Shown one piece after another: positions 21,911-28,956 of a DNA stretch of 30,936 nucleotides. The stretch's first letter is position 1, and each line of letters opens with the position of its first letter. The stretch comes from a virus. The stretch spans positions 1 through 30,936 of the IMG/VR virus record IMGVR_UViG_3300040801_002129. The stretch is one strand, 5' to 3'. A program made the translations under genes and the position numbers. Below the pieces are notes generated by a model. The model saw only the letters and a program-made list of their open reading frames with translations, was not told where the DNA came from and made no database searches.

Positions 21911-22333
21911 ATGCTCCTTAACGAACTTTTCCAAGCCGATAGTAAGCGAATACTCAAGTGGAGATATGACGAAGACCACGTCAATGAAGTAATAGCTTCA
22001 TTTGAGACTGCTGACGGTAAGCATGCTTATTCGCTAGCAATGGATGGTAACCCTGAAGGGCAATGGTGGGTGTCATTCGCGCACCTTGATGAAGATGGAG
22101 AACATTCCACAGATATCGTTCCTGTTGGGAGCAACGCCGTATCGGTGTTTGCAACTGTTCACGCCATCATCAGAGAGGTGTTGCGTAGGAAGCCTGTAAA
22201 AACTCTCGTGTTTAGTGCCAAGGAACCATCTCGTGTTAAGCTATACCGTAGAATGGTTAAGCAACTTACGTCGAATTTCGAGACAAAGAAAATCGGTGCC
22301 AACACATACTTCAAAGTTCGTGTAGCAGATTAA
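21911..22333 (+). CDS. Unknown phage protein, paralogue B, LLxE leader
   Basis: 140 residues. It begins MLLNELF like its neighbour and shares FATVHAIIREVLRRKPVK ... LVFSAKEPSRVKLYRRMVKQL, so the pair arose by tandem duplication. The middle differs (WRYDEDHVNEVIASFETADG, WWVSFAHLDEDGEHS). It starts 7 nt after the first gene's stop; GGAG is 13 nt away, a weak site, so re-initiation is likely. No late promoter of its own was seen. Function unknown. Confidence 0.75.
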   Translation: MLLNELFQADSKRILKWRYDEDHVNEVIASFETADGKHAYSLAMDGNPEGQWWVSFAHLDEDGEHSTDIVPVGSNAVSVFATVHAIIREVLRRKPVKTLVFSAKEPSRVKLYRRMVKQLTSNFETKKIGANTYFKVRVAD

Positions 22334-22345
22334 GCTCAAACGTCG

Positions 22346-22374
22346 TTGATCCCCCTTCAGTTGTGGTGTAGTAT
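22346..22374 (+). promoter_or_regulatory. Sigma70-like promoter before deoxyribonucleotidase
   Basis: TTGATC (22346-22351), a 17-nt spacer and TAGTAT (22369-22374), followed by AAGAGG and ATG at 22405. The -35 box and spacer length are the same as at 8331-8359. Confidence 0.42.
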
Positions 22375-22404
22375 AAAAGTATAACCCTTTAAGAGGATAC
22401 TACA

Positions 22405-22917
22405 ATGAAACTACACGAGGTCGCCACCCCCGAGTATGTTCTGTACGTAGACCTGGATGGCGTCCTAGCCGATCTAACAACCTACGTTGAGGACCTTCTT
22501 GGAATTACCATCAAGACGCAGTCAGATGGTAACTGGCACAATGACGATGAGATCTGGGATGAGATCCGTAAACGGGACGGCGAACCGAATTTCCAAAACC
22601 TCCAACCGTTGTCAGATGCAATGGAACTTTGGAACTTCCTGAAGCCGTACAAGCCGCACATCCTGACTGCAACCGGTCATCCGGAAGAAGCGAACGCGAA
22701 GAAAAAGCGCGAGTGGGTCAAGCGACACCTGTCGGGATATGGTGAGGTGCACACTGTACCAAAGAGCAAGCTCAAGGCACAGTTTGCAGCACCCAATCAC
22801 ATCCTAATCGACGATCGCACCAAGTCGACCCGTCCGTGGAAGCAGGCGGGTGGCATTGCGATTCTGCACAAGAGTGCAGCTAAGACGATCGCGAAGCTCA
22901 AAGAACTAGGCTTCTAA
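22405..22917 (+). CDS. 5'(3')-deoxyribonucleotidase-like HAD phosphatase
   Basis: 170 residues. HAD motif I is VLYVDLDGVLADL with nucleophile D16 and D18; PHILTATGHP gives motif II (T), a Lys-rich segment near VPKSKLK gives motif III, and HILIDDRTKSTRPWKQAGG gives motif IV acids. The small cap and 'DLDGVLAD' type fit dNMP 5'-nucleotidases of phages, which recycle or degrade host nucleotides. The N terminus MKLHEVATP is an extra leader before the fold and has an L-x-E pattern (LHE/V). AAGAGG precedes the ATG. The last 12 bases overlap the convergent gene ending at 22906. Confidence 0.86.
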   Translation: MKLHEVATPEYVLYVDLDGVLADLTTYVEDLLGITIKTQSDGNWHNDDEIWDEIRKRDGEPNFQNLQPLSDAMELWNFLKPYKPHILTATGHPEEANAKKKREWVKRHLSGYGEVHTVPKSKLKAQFAAPNHILIDDRTKSTRPWKQAGGIAILHKSAAKTIAKLKELGF

Positions 22918-23439
22918 TTCGTCGTCTTCGTCTTCGTCGTGGCGGGTTTCAAACGCGAGCGTGTCTCCGTGAAGAATCTCGCCATGACGGACAAGATAGA
23001 TAGCAAGTCCTTCAACGTCATCGACGTTCTCCATAATCCCTCGTTCTTGTAGAACGGACAGCCACTCATCGAAGATTAGATCGCCAGTTTCCTGGGACAG
23101 CACAGTGCATGCGTAATCGTTAGCGGTCGCGTGCCAGTCGTAAGTGTAGATAAACGTGCGCCCCTCGTCGAGGCGAGGATCGCCGTCTTGTACGTACGTG
23201 ACGGTAGTAGTCATCGCCTCGTTGCTGATGGCTTCCTCGCTCAGAGGCGCGATATACGAGCGCACCGCAGCGCATACGACCATCTGTTGGGCAAAATCTA
23301 GGTCGCGATAGAAATTGTTTTCAAGGAGAGCCGCATGTGGTGAAGGGTATCCGTTGTACAGAGGACCCTCACTGCCTTCACACACCTCAATCGAACCTCC
23401 AAACGTTCTGTAGATTACCTCAATGGGGTTAGTAGACAT
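22906..23439 (-). CDS. Hypothetical protein with acidic tail
   Basis: 177 residues, soluble. It reads VIYRTFGGSIEVCEGSEGPLYNG, a helical middle (DFAQQMVVCAAVRSYIAPL), strand-rich FIYTYDWHATANDYACTVL and LAIYLVRHGEILHG, and finishes with an Asp/Glu-rich tail. No family recognised. It starts with TAATG overlap to the preceding gene, and its 3' end meets the nucleotidase gene tail to tail with 12 bp overlap and no terminator. Confidence 0.68.
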   Translation of the reverse strand: MSTNPIEVIYRTFGGSIEVCEGSEGPLYNGYPSPHAALLENNFYRDLDFAQQMVVCAAVRSYIAPLSEEAISNEAMTTTVTYVQDGDPRLDEGRTFIYTYDWHATANDYACTVLSQETGDLIFDEWLSVLQERGIMENVDDVEGLAIYLVRHGEILHGDTLAFETRHDEDEDDELEA

Positions 23440-23711
23440 TACGCTCCTCGCAGCAAGCCTACAGCTCGCGGTAGTAGGCTGATGATTTTATCAAGTGCAG
23501 CTTCAACCATGGCTGCGGTTTTCACGTCCTGCGCTGCAACACTCATGCGCTTGGTTTCGATTGTGTCTTCAACCAGTTCCTGAAACTCGTCGATAGTCAT
23601 TTCGCCGCGTTCTACAGCGGCCGCTGATGAGATCACTAAGTGAGCAGTTTGCGCAACGTAGTGATTTGGGTCAGTTAGAAATGGTCGTAGTTCTTCTTTG
23701 AGCAGATCCAT
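23439..23711 (-). CDS. Small helical hypothetical protein
   Basis: 90 residues, all helical: MDLLKEELRPFLTD at the start, then AHLVISSAAAVERGEMTIDEFQELVEDTIE, and a C-terminal hydrophobic helix IISLLPRAVGLL. GAGG precedes the ATG at a good distance. It lies 2 nt after the lipoprotein stop, so it is in the same late operon. Its DLLKEE start resembles the LLxE leaders elsewhere but is embedded in a continuous acidic helix, so I do not count it among them. Confidence 0.66.
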   Translation of the reverse strand: MDLLKEELRPFLTDPNHYVAQTAHLVISSAAAVERGEMTIDEFQELVEDTIETKRMSVAAQDVKTAAMVEAALDKIISLLPRAVGLLRGA

Positions 23712-23713
23712 GA

Positions 23714-24115
23714 TTATTTCCTCAATTTGGAGTTAGCTGCCTCAATCCCAATTTTAGCTTGCGCGACCATAACGTCGATCTTCGTTTCACAGTAAACCCG
23801 TGACGGTGTACCGTCGAGGTACCGATCGCGCAATTGAACCGAGTTGTTGTGCAGCTCGTCCACTATGCTAATCGTTGCCTCGTTGTTGGGACGGTATGTT
23901 ACATAGTTCAACTGAAAGTGCAGGAGACGTTCGAGAGAATCAGCTGCTCTAGCCATTACGGATGGTTCGGGGTGCTGGCATAGATCTCGAGCTTGCTCAG
24001 CTGCTGTAATGAATTGCACGAAATTGGCGTATTCGGCCACATCAAACTTAGAACTGCTCAGATTTGCACAGCCCGACAACAGTGCAATTGTAAGGACTAG
24101 CGCTACAATTCTCAT
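23714..24115 (-). CDS. Putative lipoprotein, late gene
   Basis: 133 residues from ATG 24115. A type II signal peptide is clear: M-R, a hydrophobic stretch IVALVLTIAL and lipobox LSGC, with lipidated Cys16. The mature part is helical with two further Cys (LCQHPE and VYCETK) that could form a disulfide in the periplasm. The start is fixed by the lipoprotein signal and by a TATAAATA promoter ending 5 nt before the ATG; a longer frame to 24190 is not credible. Phage lipoproteins may be outer spanins or exclusion proteins; the length is unusual for a spanin and the partner is not seen. Confidence 0.8.
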   Translation of the reverse strand: MRIVALVLTIALLSGCANLSSSKFDVAEYANFVQFITAAEQARDLCQHPEPSVMARAADSLERLLHFQLNYVTYRPNNEATISIVDELHNNSVQLRDRYLDGTPSRVYCETKIDVMVAQAKIGIEAANSKLRK

Positions 24116-24120
24116 GACCG

Positions 24121-24128
24121 TATTTATA
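24121..24128 (-). promoter_or_regulatory. Perfect T4 late promoter TATAAATA, 5 nt before lipoprotein ATG
   Basis: Minus-strand TATAAATA, an exact match to the T4 late consensus, followed by CGGTC and the ATG at 24115. The TAA is the stop codon of the upstream gene ending at 24124. There is no ribosome-binding site; leaderless mRNA predicted. Confidence 0.75.
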
Positions 24129-24411
24129 CCAGTTTGGATCGATCGGCGTTTCGGTAGAAATCTTGCTCCATAGCGTCCCACTCCTGACATTGTTTGATAT
24201 ACTCGATTAGGATCTTTTTGCCAAACTGCTCTTCAAGTAGCATGGCAATCATCTTGTCCCTCGCGACGGCGAAGAAAGACCGCCCTCCTCTCAACACATT
24301 CCGACGATACGCCGTTCGTAGGTTGTCAGTGTCCATTGCCGTATACTCAGTCCATTGCGCTGAGATTTTGACGAACGGGTGGATATTAGGGTCAGTTTGG
24401 TCGATACCCAT
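24124..24411 (-). CDS. Hypothetical protein after topoisomerase medium subunit
   Basis: 95 residues, basic and helical, reading WTEYTAMDTDNLRTAYRRNVLRGGRSFFAVARDK then MLLEEQFGKKILIEYIKQCQEW. The start lies inside the end of the topoisomerase gene (20-nt overlap), with AAGAGG upstream. No family recognised. Its stop codon TAA is part of the next late promoter, so the two genes are fused at the regulatory level. Confidence 0.68.
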   Translation of the reverse strand: MGIDQTDPNIHPFVKISAQWTEYTAMDTDNLRTAYRRNVLRGGRSFFAVARDKMIAMLLEEQFGKKILIEYIKQCQEWDAMEQDFYRNADRSKLV

Positions 24412-25753
24412 CTTTCTGGTACCTCTTCATAATTTCTTGCAGCTCTTCAGCATACACAAGTTTGCGTTCGTTTTCATCGTTCAGCAGTTGTTGGTATCGT
24501 GCCTCTCGCTCCAAGGCGCCGGCAAGTTTCGCTTCTGTCTTTTCCTTTTCCTCGATGGTGAAGCGGTACACGGGGAAGTTGGCAATGTAGTCTGTGTTGA
24601 CGATTCCAATCTTCGACAGAAACTCGATCAGCTCGGCTCGTGCTTTAATCGTTACTGCTTTCGCACCGACCTTCTTCTCGATTGCAAGAAGAATATCCCG
24701 ATATCGTTGAATCTCTTCTTGTACTTCGGCAAGGCGCTTTTCGTAACGAGTGTAGTACCACTGGAGGCGCCACTCCGTGAACGAACGGATCACTTCAACG
24801 GCGGTACTGGTACTCACAGTCTCACCATCGAGATCAATATACGTGAGATTCTCGTTTTCCTTCGCGATCATTTTAAGCATCGCGAGAAGACGACCATCAG
24901 TAAGCGCCTTGAGGTCGGAACGTTTGAACTTGATGATAATATCGATCACATCCTTCGAGTTGTCTTCGTAGTCAACAATCTTACCCTGCTCGATGAGCTT
25001 GTCGAGGTGCTCGACATACTTTTCGTGTGACGACCCGAAAGGCAGCGCTGTGACCTGAACGGTGGTAGTATTCACTCGCTCAAGTTTGCCTTGAAAGATA
25101 AACGAGTTCGCTTCAGCCACTACGCCCTTAGCGTTGAGTGGCGTAAATTCAGGTGTAACGTTTCGAGGCAGCCGACCACCATCTAGGACACTAAGTTGAA
25201 CGTTAATGATGTCTCTGAGACTGCGTGGTAGGATGTTTGTCGCAAACCCAACCGCAATGCCAGATGTTGGGTTCAGGATGATGGTCGGCACAAGTGGAAG
25301 AAAGTGTACGGGCTCTTGTAGCGTCCCATCGTAGTTCTCTTGCATCGGCACGAGGTCGATGTCGGCAAACATCACATCTTTTGTGAACTCAGATACCTTG
25401 ACACTGGTGTATCGTGCTGCACCATACGCTGATGGATTCAACAGAGTACCGAATGCACCCTGACCTTCGAACAGAGGAATGTTGTTGCCATATGGCGCCG
25501 CAAGTGTGTTGATAGCACCCTCTGGTGGAGCGTGGGGGTGCAACGGCAACGCCTTACCAGCGAGGGTTGCAGTCTTGTATTTGTGGCCATCGCGCGCCAT
25601 CCACAACACGCGTCTTGCCGCGGCTTTGAGACCATCAGCAAGGAGTGGGATTGCACGCGATTGGAGCACGTACAAGGAGTACGCACGTCGCTGCCCATCA
25701 ACGTACGTCGAGTCCTTTGTATTAGGATTGGTGGTAGTAGCGCGGCGTGTCAA
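24392..25753 (-). CDS. 52: DNA topoisomerase II medium subunit, T4 gp52-like
   Basis: 453 residues (T4 gp52 442). It is the DNA-cleaving and rejoining subunit, equivalent to the N-terminal half of GyrA. Visible motifs are SRAIPLLADGLKAAARRVLW, PLFEGQGAFGTLLNPSAYGAARYTSV with catalytic Arg114-Tyr115 (T4 Tyr116), and PTIILNPTSGIAVGFATNILPR. A coiled-coil C-terminal segment (EKRLAEVQEEIQRYRDIL, REARYQQLLNDENER) follows as in T4. The only good start is TTG at 25753, with GGAG 8 nt upstream, within the end of the phosphoesterase gene. It works with the gp39-like subunit encoded upstream. Confidence 0.93.
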   Translation of the reverse strand: MTRRATTTNPNTKDSTYVDGQRRAYSLYVLQSRAIPLLADGLKAAARRVLWMARDGHKYKTATLAGKALPLHPHAPPEGAINTLAAPYGNNIPLFEGQGAFGTLLNPSAYGAARYTSVKVSEFTKDVMFADIDLVPMQENYDGTLQEPVHFLPLVPTIILNPTSGIAVGFATNILPRSLRDIINVQLSVLDGGRLPRNVTPEFTPLNAKGVVAEANSFIFQGKLERVNTTTVQVTALPFGSSHEKYVEHLDKLIEQGKIVDYEDNSKDVIDIIIKFKRSDLKALTDGRLLAMLKMIAKENENLTYIDLDGETVSTSTAVEVIRSFTEWRLQWYYTRYEKRLAEVQEEIQRYRDILLAIEKKVGAKAVTIKARAELIEFLSKIGIVNTDYIANFPVYRFTIEEKEKTEAKLAGALEREARYQQLLNDENERKLVYAEELQEIMKRYQKDGYRPN

Positions 25754-26504
25754 TGCTGATTCTCCGACTCTCGGCCATGTTGATCAGATCAATCAATCTT
25801 ACCGGGGTATAATCCCACATTTCAACGTTCACGTTGATGTAATTGGGTTGTTTGGTTGGTTGTCGTGATACGTGCTCATGACCGTGTATGTTGAAAACCG
25901 TTGGCGGCAGATCGGGGTATGGGTAGTGTGACAAAAAGAACTGAAGCATCCCATCTTCAAATGCGATGTGCGGCACCTCGAAGTACGACGTCACGCACAC
26001 ATGGTCAAACGCCAGAGGGCGCAACCCATTCTTGTGAATGTCGTGGTTCCCAACAACCAGGATCTTACGATCGCCATTCATTCGCTCGAGAATAGCGTTA
26101 GCTCTATCGGTTGGGAGGAATGCAAAGTCGCCAACACAGATCCATGTGGCATCTGGAGGAACTACGGCATTGTGCCTACGGATTAATTCTTCCTGCATCT
26201 CATCGAGATCTGCAAACGGTCGCTCGCTGTAGTTAATGATGTTCTTATGACCAAAGTGATGATCGCTGGACACCCATGTGTCCCCGTATGTAAACGGGTA
26301 ATCGCAGTCTTCGTCTGCGGAATGACCAAAATCCTGCAGACACAGCACAGGCCTGTTTTCGTGAATCCGTTTCCACGTCTCAGGCTTTCGAACACGATAT
26401 CCGGCTTTACCTTTGTACTCGAGAAACGTTTCGCTTGTTAGCCACAGCATGAATGTTTCGTCGAACAGTTCACCAAGTAGTCTGTACGTCGGTATTTCGT
26501 TCAT
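25722..26504 (-). CDS. Calcineurin-like metallophosphoesterase
   Basis: 260 residues. The catalytic fold begins after an 76-residue N-terminal extension: VSSDHHFGHKNII (D81, H83), ICVGDFAFL, VVGNHD, LSHYPY and NIHGHEH, the five metal-binding blocks of the family in order. The 'HxxFGHxNI' form is typical of the phage and bacterial branch whose substrates (phosphoesters, cyclic nucleotides or nucleic acid ends) vary. The extension contains YRLLGELFDE. Its start overlaps the previous stop (TAATG). It lies between the two topoisomerase subunits, which suggests a DNA or nucleotide role but does not prove it. Confidence 0.88.
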   Translation of the reverse strand: MNEIPTYRLLGELFDETFMLWLTSETFLEYKGKAGYRVRKPETWKRIHENRPVLCLQDFGHSADEDCDYPFTYGDTWVSSDHHFGHKNIINYSERPFADLDEMQEELIRRHNAVVPPDATWICVGDFAFLPTDRANAILERMNGDRKILVVGNHDIHKNGLRPLAFDHVCVTSYFEVPHIAFEDGMLQFFLSHYPYPDLPPTVFNIHGHEHVSRQPTKQPNYINVNVEMWDYTPVRLIDLINMAESRRISIDTPRYYHQS

Positions 26505-26662
26505 TACTTGGAGACTCGGTAAATTGTACGACCTGTTGTCAAGTCATGCTTCGTCCACACGCGATCGAACAAGACCAGATAGCGGTCTTGTGTAACCTTG
26601 AACCACACGAACGTTTCCGTCCATGTGGTATCTACAGTCTTCTCATTCAGTTTGAATTTCAT
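26504..26662 (-). CDS. Small hypothetical protein between topoisomerase and phosphoesterase genes
   Basis: 52 residues from ATG 26662 (MKFKLNEKTVDTTW), chosen because GAGGAG lies 6 nt upstream; the longer frame to 26701 has no such site. It is strand-rich with several Trp (WTETFVWFKVTQDRYLVLF, then RVWTKHDLTTGRTIY), suggesting a small beta-barrel. It overlaps the end of the topoisomerase large subunit by 20 nt. No function recognised. Confidence 0.66.
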   Translation of the reverse strand: MKFKLNEKTVDTTWTETFVWFKVTQDRYLVLFDRVWTKHDLTTGRTIYRVSK

Positions 26663-28553
26663 CCAATTCTCCTCTAAGCCAATCGCGACGGACTTCTGCA
26701 TCCTTTCCGAAAAGGATCTCTAGTGTTTGCTTCATGTTTCCGTCATCAACGATTGGTATCAAACTATTTGTTGATCCTTCAAGGATCATTTCCCAGTCCT
26801 GGCGCTCCATGCTACCAAGACCTTTGTAATACTGTACTTCCCAACCTTTATACTTAGACTTTTGAGCTTCATAGTCGGCTCGAGTCGAGAAGTGTACGCG
26901 GCGCTTGCCTTTAACCAAACACACGTTTGGTGCAACTAGTCGATGAATCACGGGGCGGTTCGGATCCAGCAGCTCTGGCCAGAATTGAAAGAAGAGGTTG
27001 ATCAGCAACGTGAAGATATCATCACCATCGTAGTCAGAGTCAGTTGCAATCACGACTTTGCCATAACGCAAGTCGGCGGGATGCGCCCTCACCCCTGGCG
27101 TTAGCCCGATCGCTGCAAGTAGGTTAGTTACCTTACCCATCTGCAGTACCTGTGCAACCGTAGCGCCGTATACGTTGTTGATCTTACCCGTGAGAGGGAA
27201 GGTTGCGGTTGTTTGGGGCTGTCTCACTTCGGTGATCATGCTAGCAGCTGACAATCCTTCTGTAATCAGAATCTGACACCTAGAGCGGTCCTTGCCGGTT
27301 GCATCAATCAGTCCCGGAATCTTCTTACGGGTTTGCTTCTGGTGCTCCCTGACAGCTTTGCGGTTCGCACGAGCGTGAACGCGATCTACGGCACGCTCGA
27401 GCACAGCATCGAGCCACGGCTTGTTCTTTCGTGCAAACGCCTTCCACTGATCGCTGACCATTTTAGCCATCTGTACACGGAGCGATGGTCCCGTCATCCG
27501 TGTCTTAGACTGTGCATCGTACTCAGGGTTTGAAATCTTGATATCGCCAAAGATCAGTACGTTCTGGCGGATATCGTTTTTCGTCAGCTCAACTTTGTGT
27601 TTCTTTGCTGCTGGTTGCAGCGTTTGAATCACCGAATCGTAGAATGCGTTGAGGAACTGTGTGTTGCACGAGCCGCCATCGAAAAGCAGACTACTGTTCA
27701 CCCACGTGAATACACGTTCGTCGAGGTTTTCGTGCACCCCGAACACAACATAGAAAGACATCTTGACCTTTCCGTCGTCGAACTCAAACGGGAAGTATGT
27801 TCCTTCCTTAGCTGTCATGCTCCTTACGACATCTTCAAGACCGCGCTTGAACTTGTATTTGCTGTCGTTGTAGTGAACCGTCAGGCCCGGATTGGTGAAC
27901 GCGAGCTCAATAGCTCTGTTGTGCATTAGTCGAGGATCAACCGCCACATCCTCGAATACCTCTTCGTCAAGGGTAAATGATACGGTTGTTCCTGTGGTCT
28001 TGGCAGCAGATCGTTTGATTGTAGGCTTACCTACCTCGGCAGCTCCGTTTGTGAATGTCTGGGTGTATCGTTTCTTGTCGCGTTGAATTTCAACAACGAA
28101 CTCACTACTACAGAAGTTCGTGCACGCGCTTCCAACGCCATTCTGGCCGATGACACCAGCTTCTTTGTCGTTTCCGAAGTTCCGACCAGCGCGTAGGCTA
28201 CCAAGAGCCACTTCCGGTGTGTACAATCCACTTTCGTGCTTGTCAATGGGAATACCGCGACCGTTGTCAGAAATGCTGTACCATCCGGTCAGGGGACTTG
28301 CACCGATCTTGAGCACTTTGTCGGGGTTGTCTGTTTGCGCGAATTCGTCGATGGAGTTGTCGATGATCTCACCTACGGCCTTGAATACCGCTGGAACAAA
28401 TTGCAGCGGTCTAACCTCAAACTTCCCATTGAGGAAAAGAGGTACTTCATATTCTGTGAGATGCATGTTGCCGAGGTAGATCTGCGTTCGGAGACGAACG
28501 TGATCGCGGTCTGTCAAGACTTCGATGTCTTTTCCGGTATATGCTTTAGTCAT
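26643..28553 (-). CDS. 39: DNA topoisomerase II large subunit, gp39 with gp60 fused
   Basis: 636 residues, equal in extent to T4 gp39 plus gp60. The ATPase part has GEIIDNSIDEF (Glu62, Asn66), SISDNGRGIPID and GQNGVGSACTNF (GHKL boxes), followed by a transducer with a conserved Lys-containing loop near LRVQMAKMV. The TOPRIM part has ILITEGLSAASMI and VIATDSDYDGDDIF, then PVIHRLVAPNV and WEVQYYKGLGSM. T4 splits this protein and uses a 50-nt translational bypass in gene 60; here the frame is continuous with no bypass. It overlaps the SprT-like gene by 8 nt. Confidence 0.95.
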   Translation of the reverse strand: MTKAYTGKDIEVLTDRDHVRLRTQIYLGNMHLTEYEVPLFLNGKFEVRPLQFVPAVFKAVGEIIDNSIDEFAQTDNPDKVLKIGASPLTGWYSISDNGRGIPIDKHESGLYTPEVALGSLRAGRNFGNDKEAGVIGQNGVGSACTNFCSSEFVVEIQRDKKRYTQTFTNGAAEVGKPTIKRSAAKTTGTTVSFTLDEEVFEDVAVDPRLMHNRAIELAFTNPGLTVHYNDSKYKFKRGLEDVVRSMTAKEGTYFPFEFDDGKVKMSFYVVFGVHENLDERVFTWVNSSLLFDGGSCNTQFLNAFYDSVIQTLQPAAKKHKVELTKNDIRQNVLIFGDIKISNPEYDAQSKTRMTGPSLRVQMAKMVSDQWKAFARKNKPWLDAVLERAVDRVHARANRKAVREHQKQTRKKIPGLIDATGKDRSRCQILITEGLSAASMITEVRQPQTTATFPLTGKINNVYGATVAQVLQMGKVTNLLAAIGLTPGVRAHPADLRYGKVVIATDSDYDGDDIFTLLINLFFQFWPELLDPNRPVIHRLVAPNVCLVKGKRRVHFSTRADYEAQKSKYKGWEVQYYKGLGSMERQDWEMILEGSTNSLIPIVDDGNMKQTLEILFGKDAEVRRDWLRGELDEIQTE

Positions 28554-28956
28554 CTGGTGTGTATGTTCTCTTCAAAGTTAGACCCGCTTGTTGGAATACC
28601 CCAACGAAAGAGTAGAAGTATTTTCCGTGCACCGCGCAATCGTCAGGACGGTAGATCGCTTGATGCATGTGCACCATCTCATGTGCTAGCACATTGACAA
28701 ACAGCTCAAGGCTGGTTTCAAGCTCCACCTGATGCAACCCAACAATATGCTTGTACTTTCGCCCGAATACCTGATGTTGATACCACCCAAGGTATTCGCC
28801 GCGACGATACAGCTTGAGTTTGCATGGTGGAAGCAACATACAATCAAACAGTGCGACGCTGAGATCGATCCACCAATGATAGACAAACTCAGGCGTTATG
28901 TCAATCTCATGCAACCCCTCTTCTTCGATAATCCTTGCGAGTTGGTTTCTTGTCAT
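28546..28956 (-). CDS. SprT-like zinc metalloprotease
   Basis: 136 residues from ATG 28956 (MTRNQLARIIEEEGL); a start at 28986 would add 10 residues and neither has a strong ribosome-binding site. The zincin motif is FVNVLAHEMVHMHQ (His92, Glu93, His96), followed by HGKYFYSFVGVFQQAGL, where a third ligand His usually lies. Short phage SprT-like proteins resemble Spartan/SprT proteases, which digest DNA-protein crosslinks; next to topoisomerase, whose covalent complex is such a crosslink, this is suggestive but inferential. It overlaps primase by 50 nt. Confidence 0.82.
   Translation of the reverse strand: MTRNQLARIIEEEGLHEIDITPEFVYHWWIDLSVALFDCMLLPPCKLKLYRRGEYLGWYQHQVFGRKYKHIVGLHQVELETSLELFVNVLAHEMVHMHQAIYRPDDCAVHGKYFYSFVGVFQQAGLTLKRTYTPDD

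Noticed and set aside
23439-23711. MDLLKEELRP start as another capsid-targeting leader
   Set aside because: The LKE is inside a continuous acidic helix that seems part of the folded protein; pattern alone is too short to include it.
26643-28553. Possible translational bypass or frameshift in the topoisomerase large subunit as in T4 gene 60
   Set aside because: The frame is uninterrupted through both ATPase and TOPRIM motifs, so no recoding is needed.
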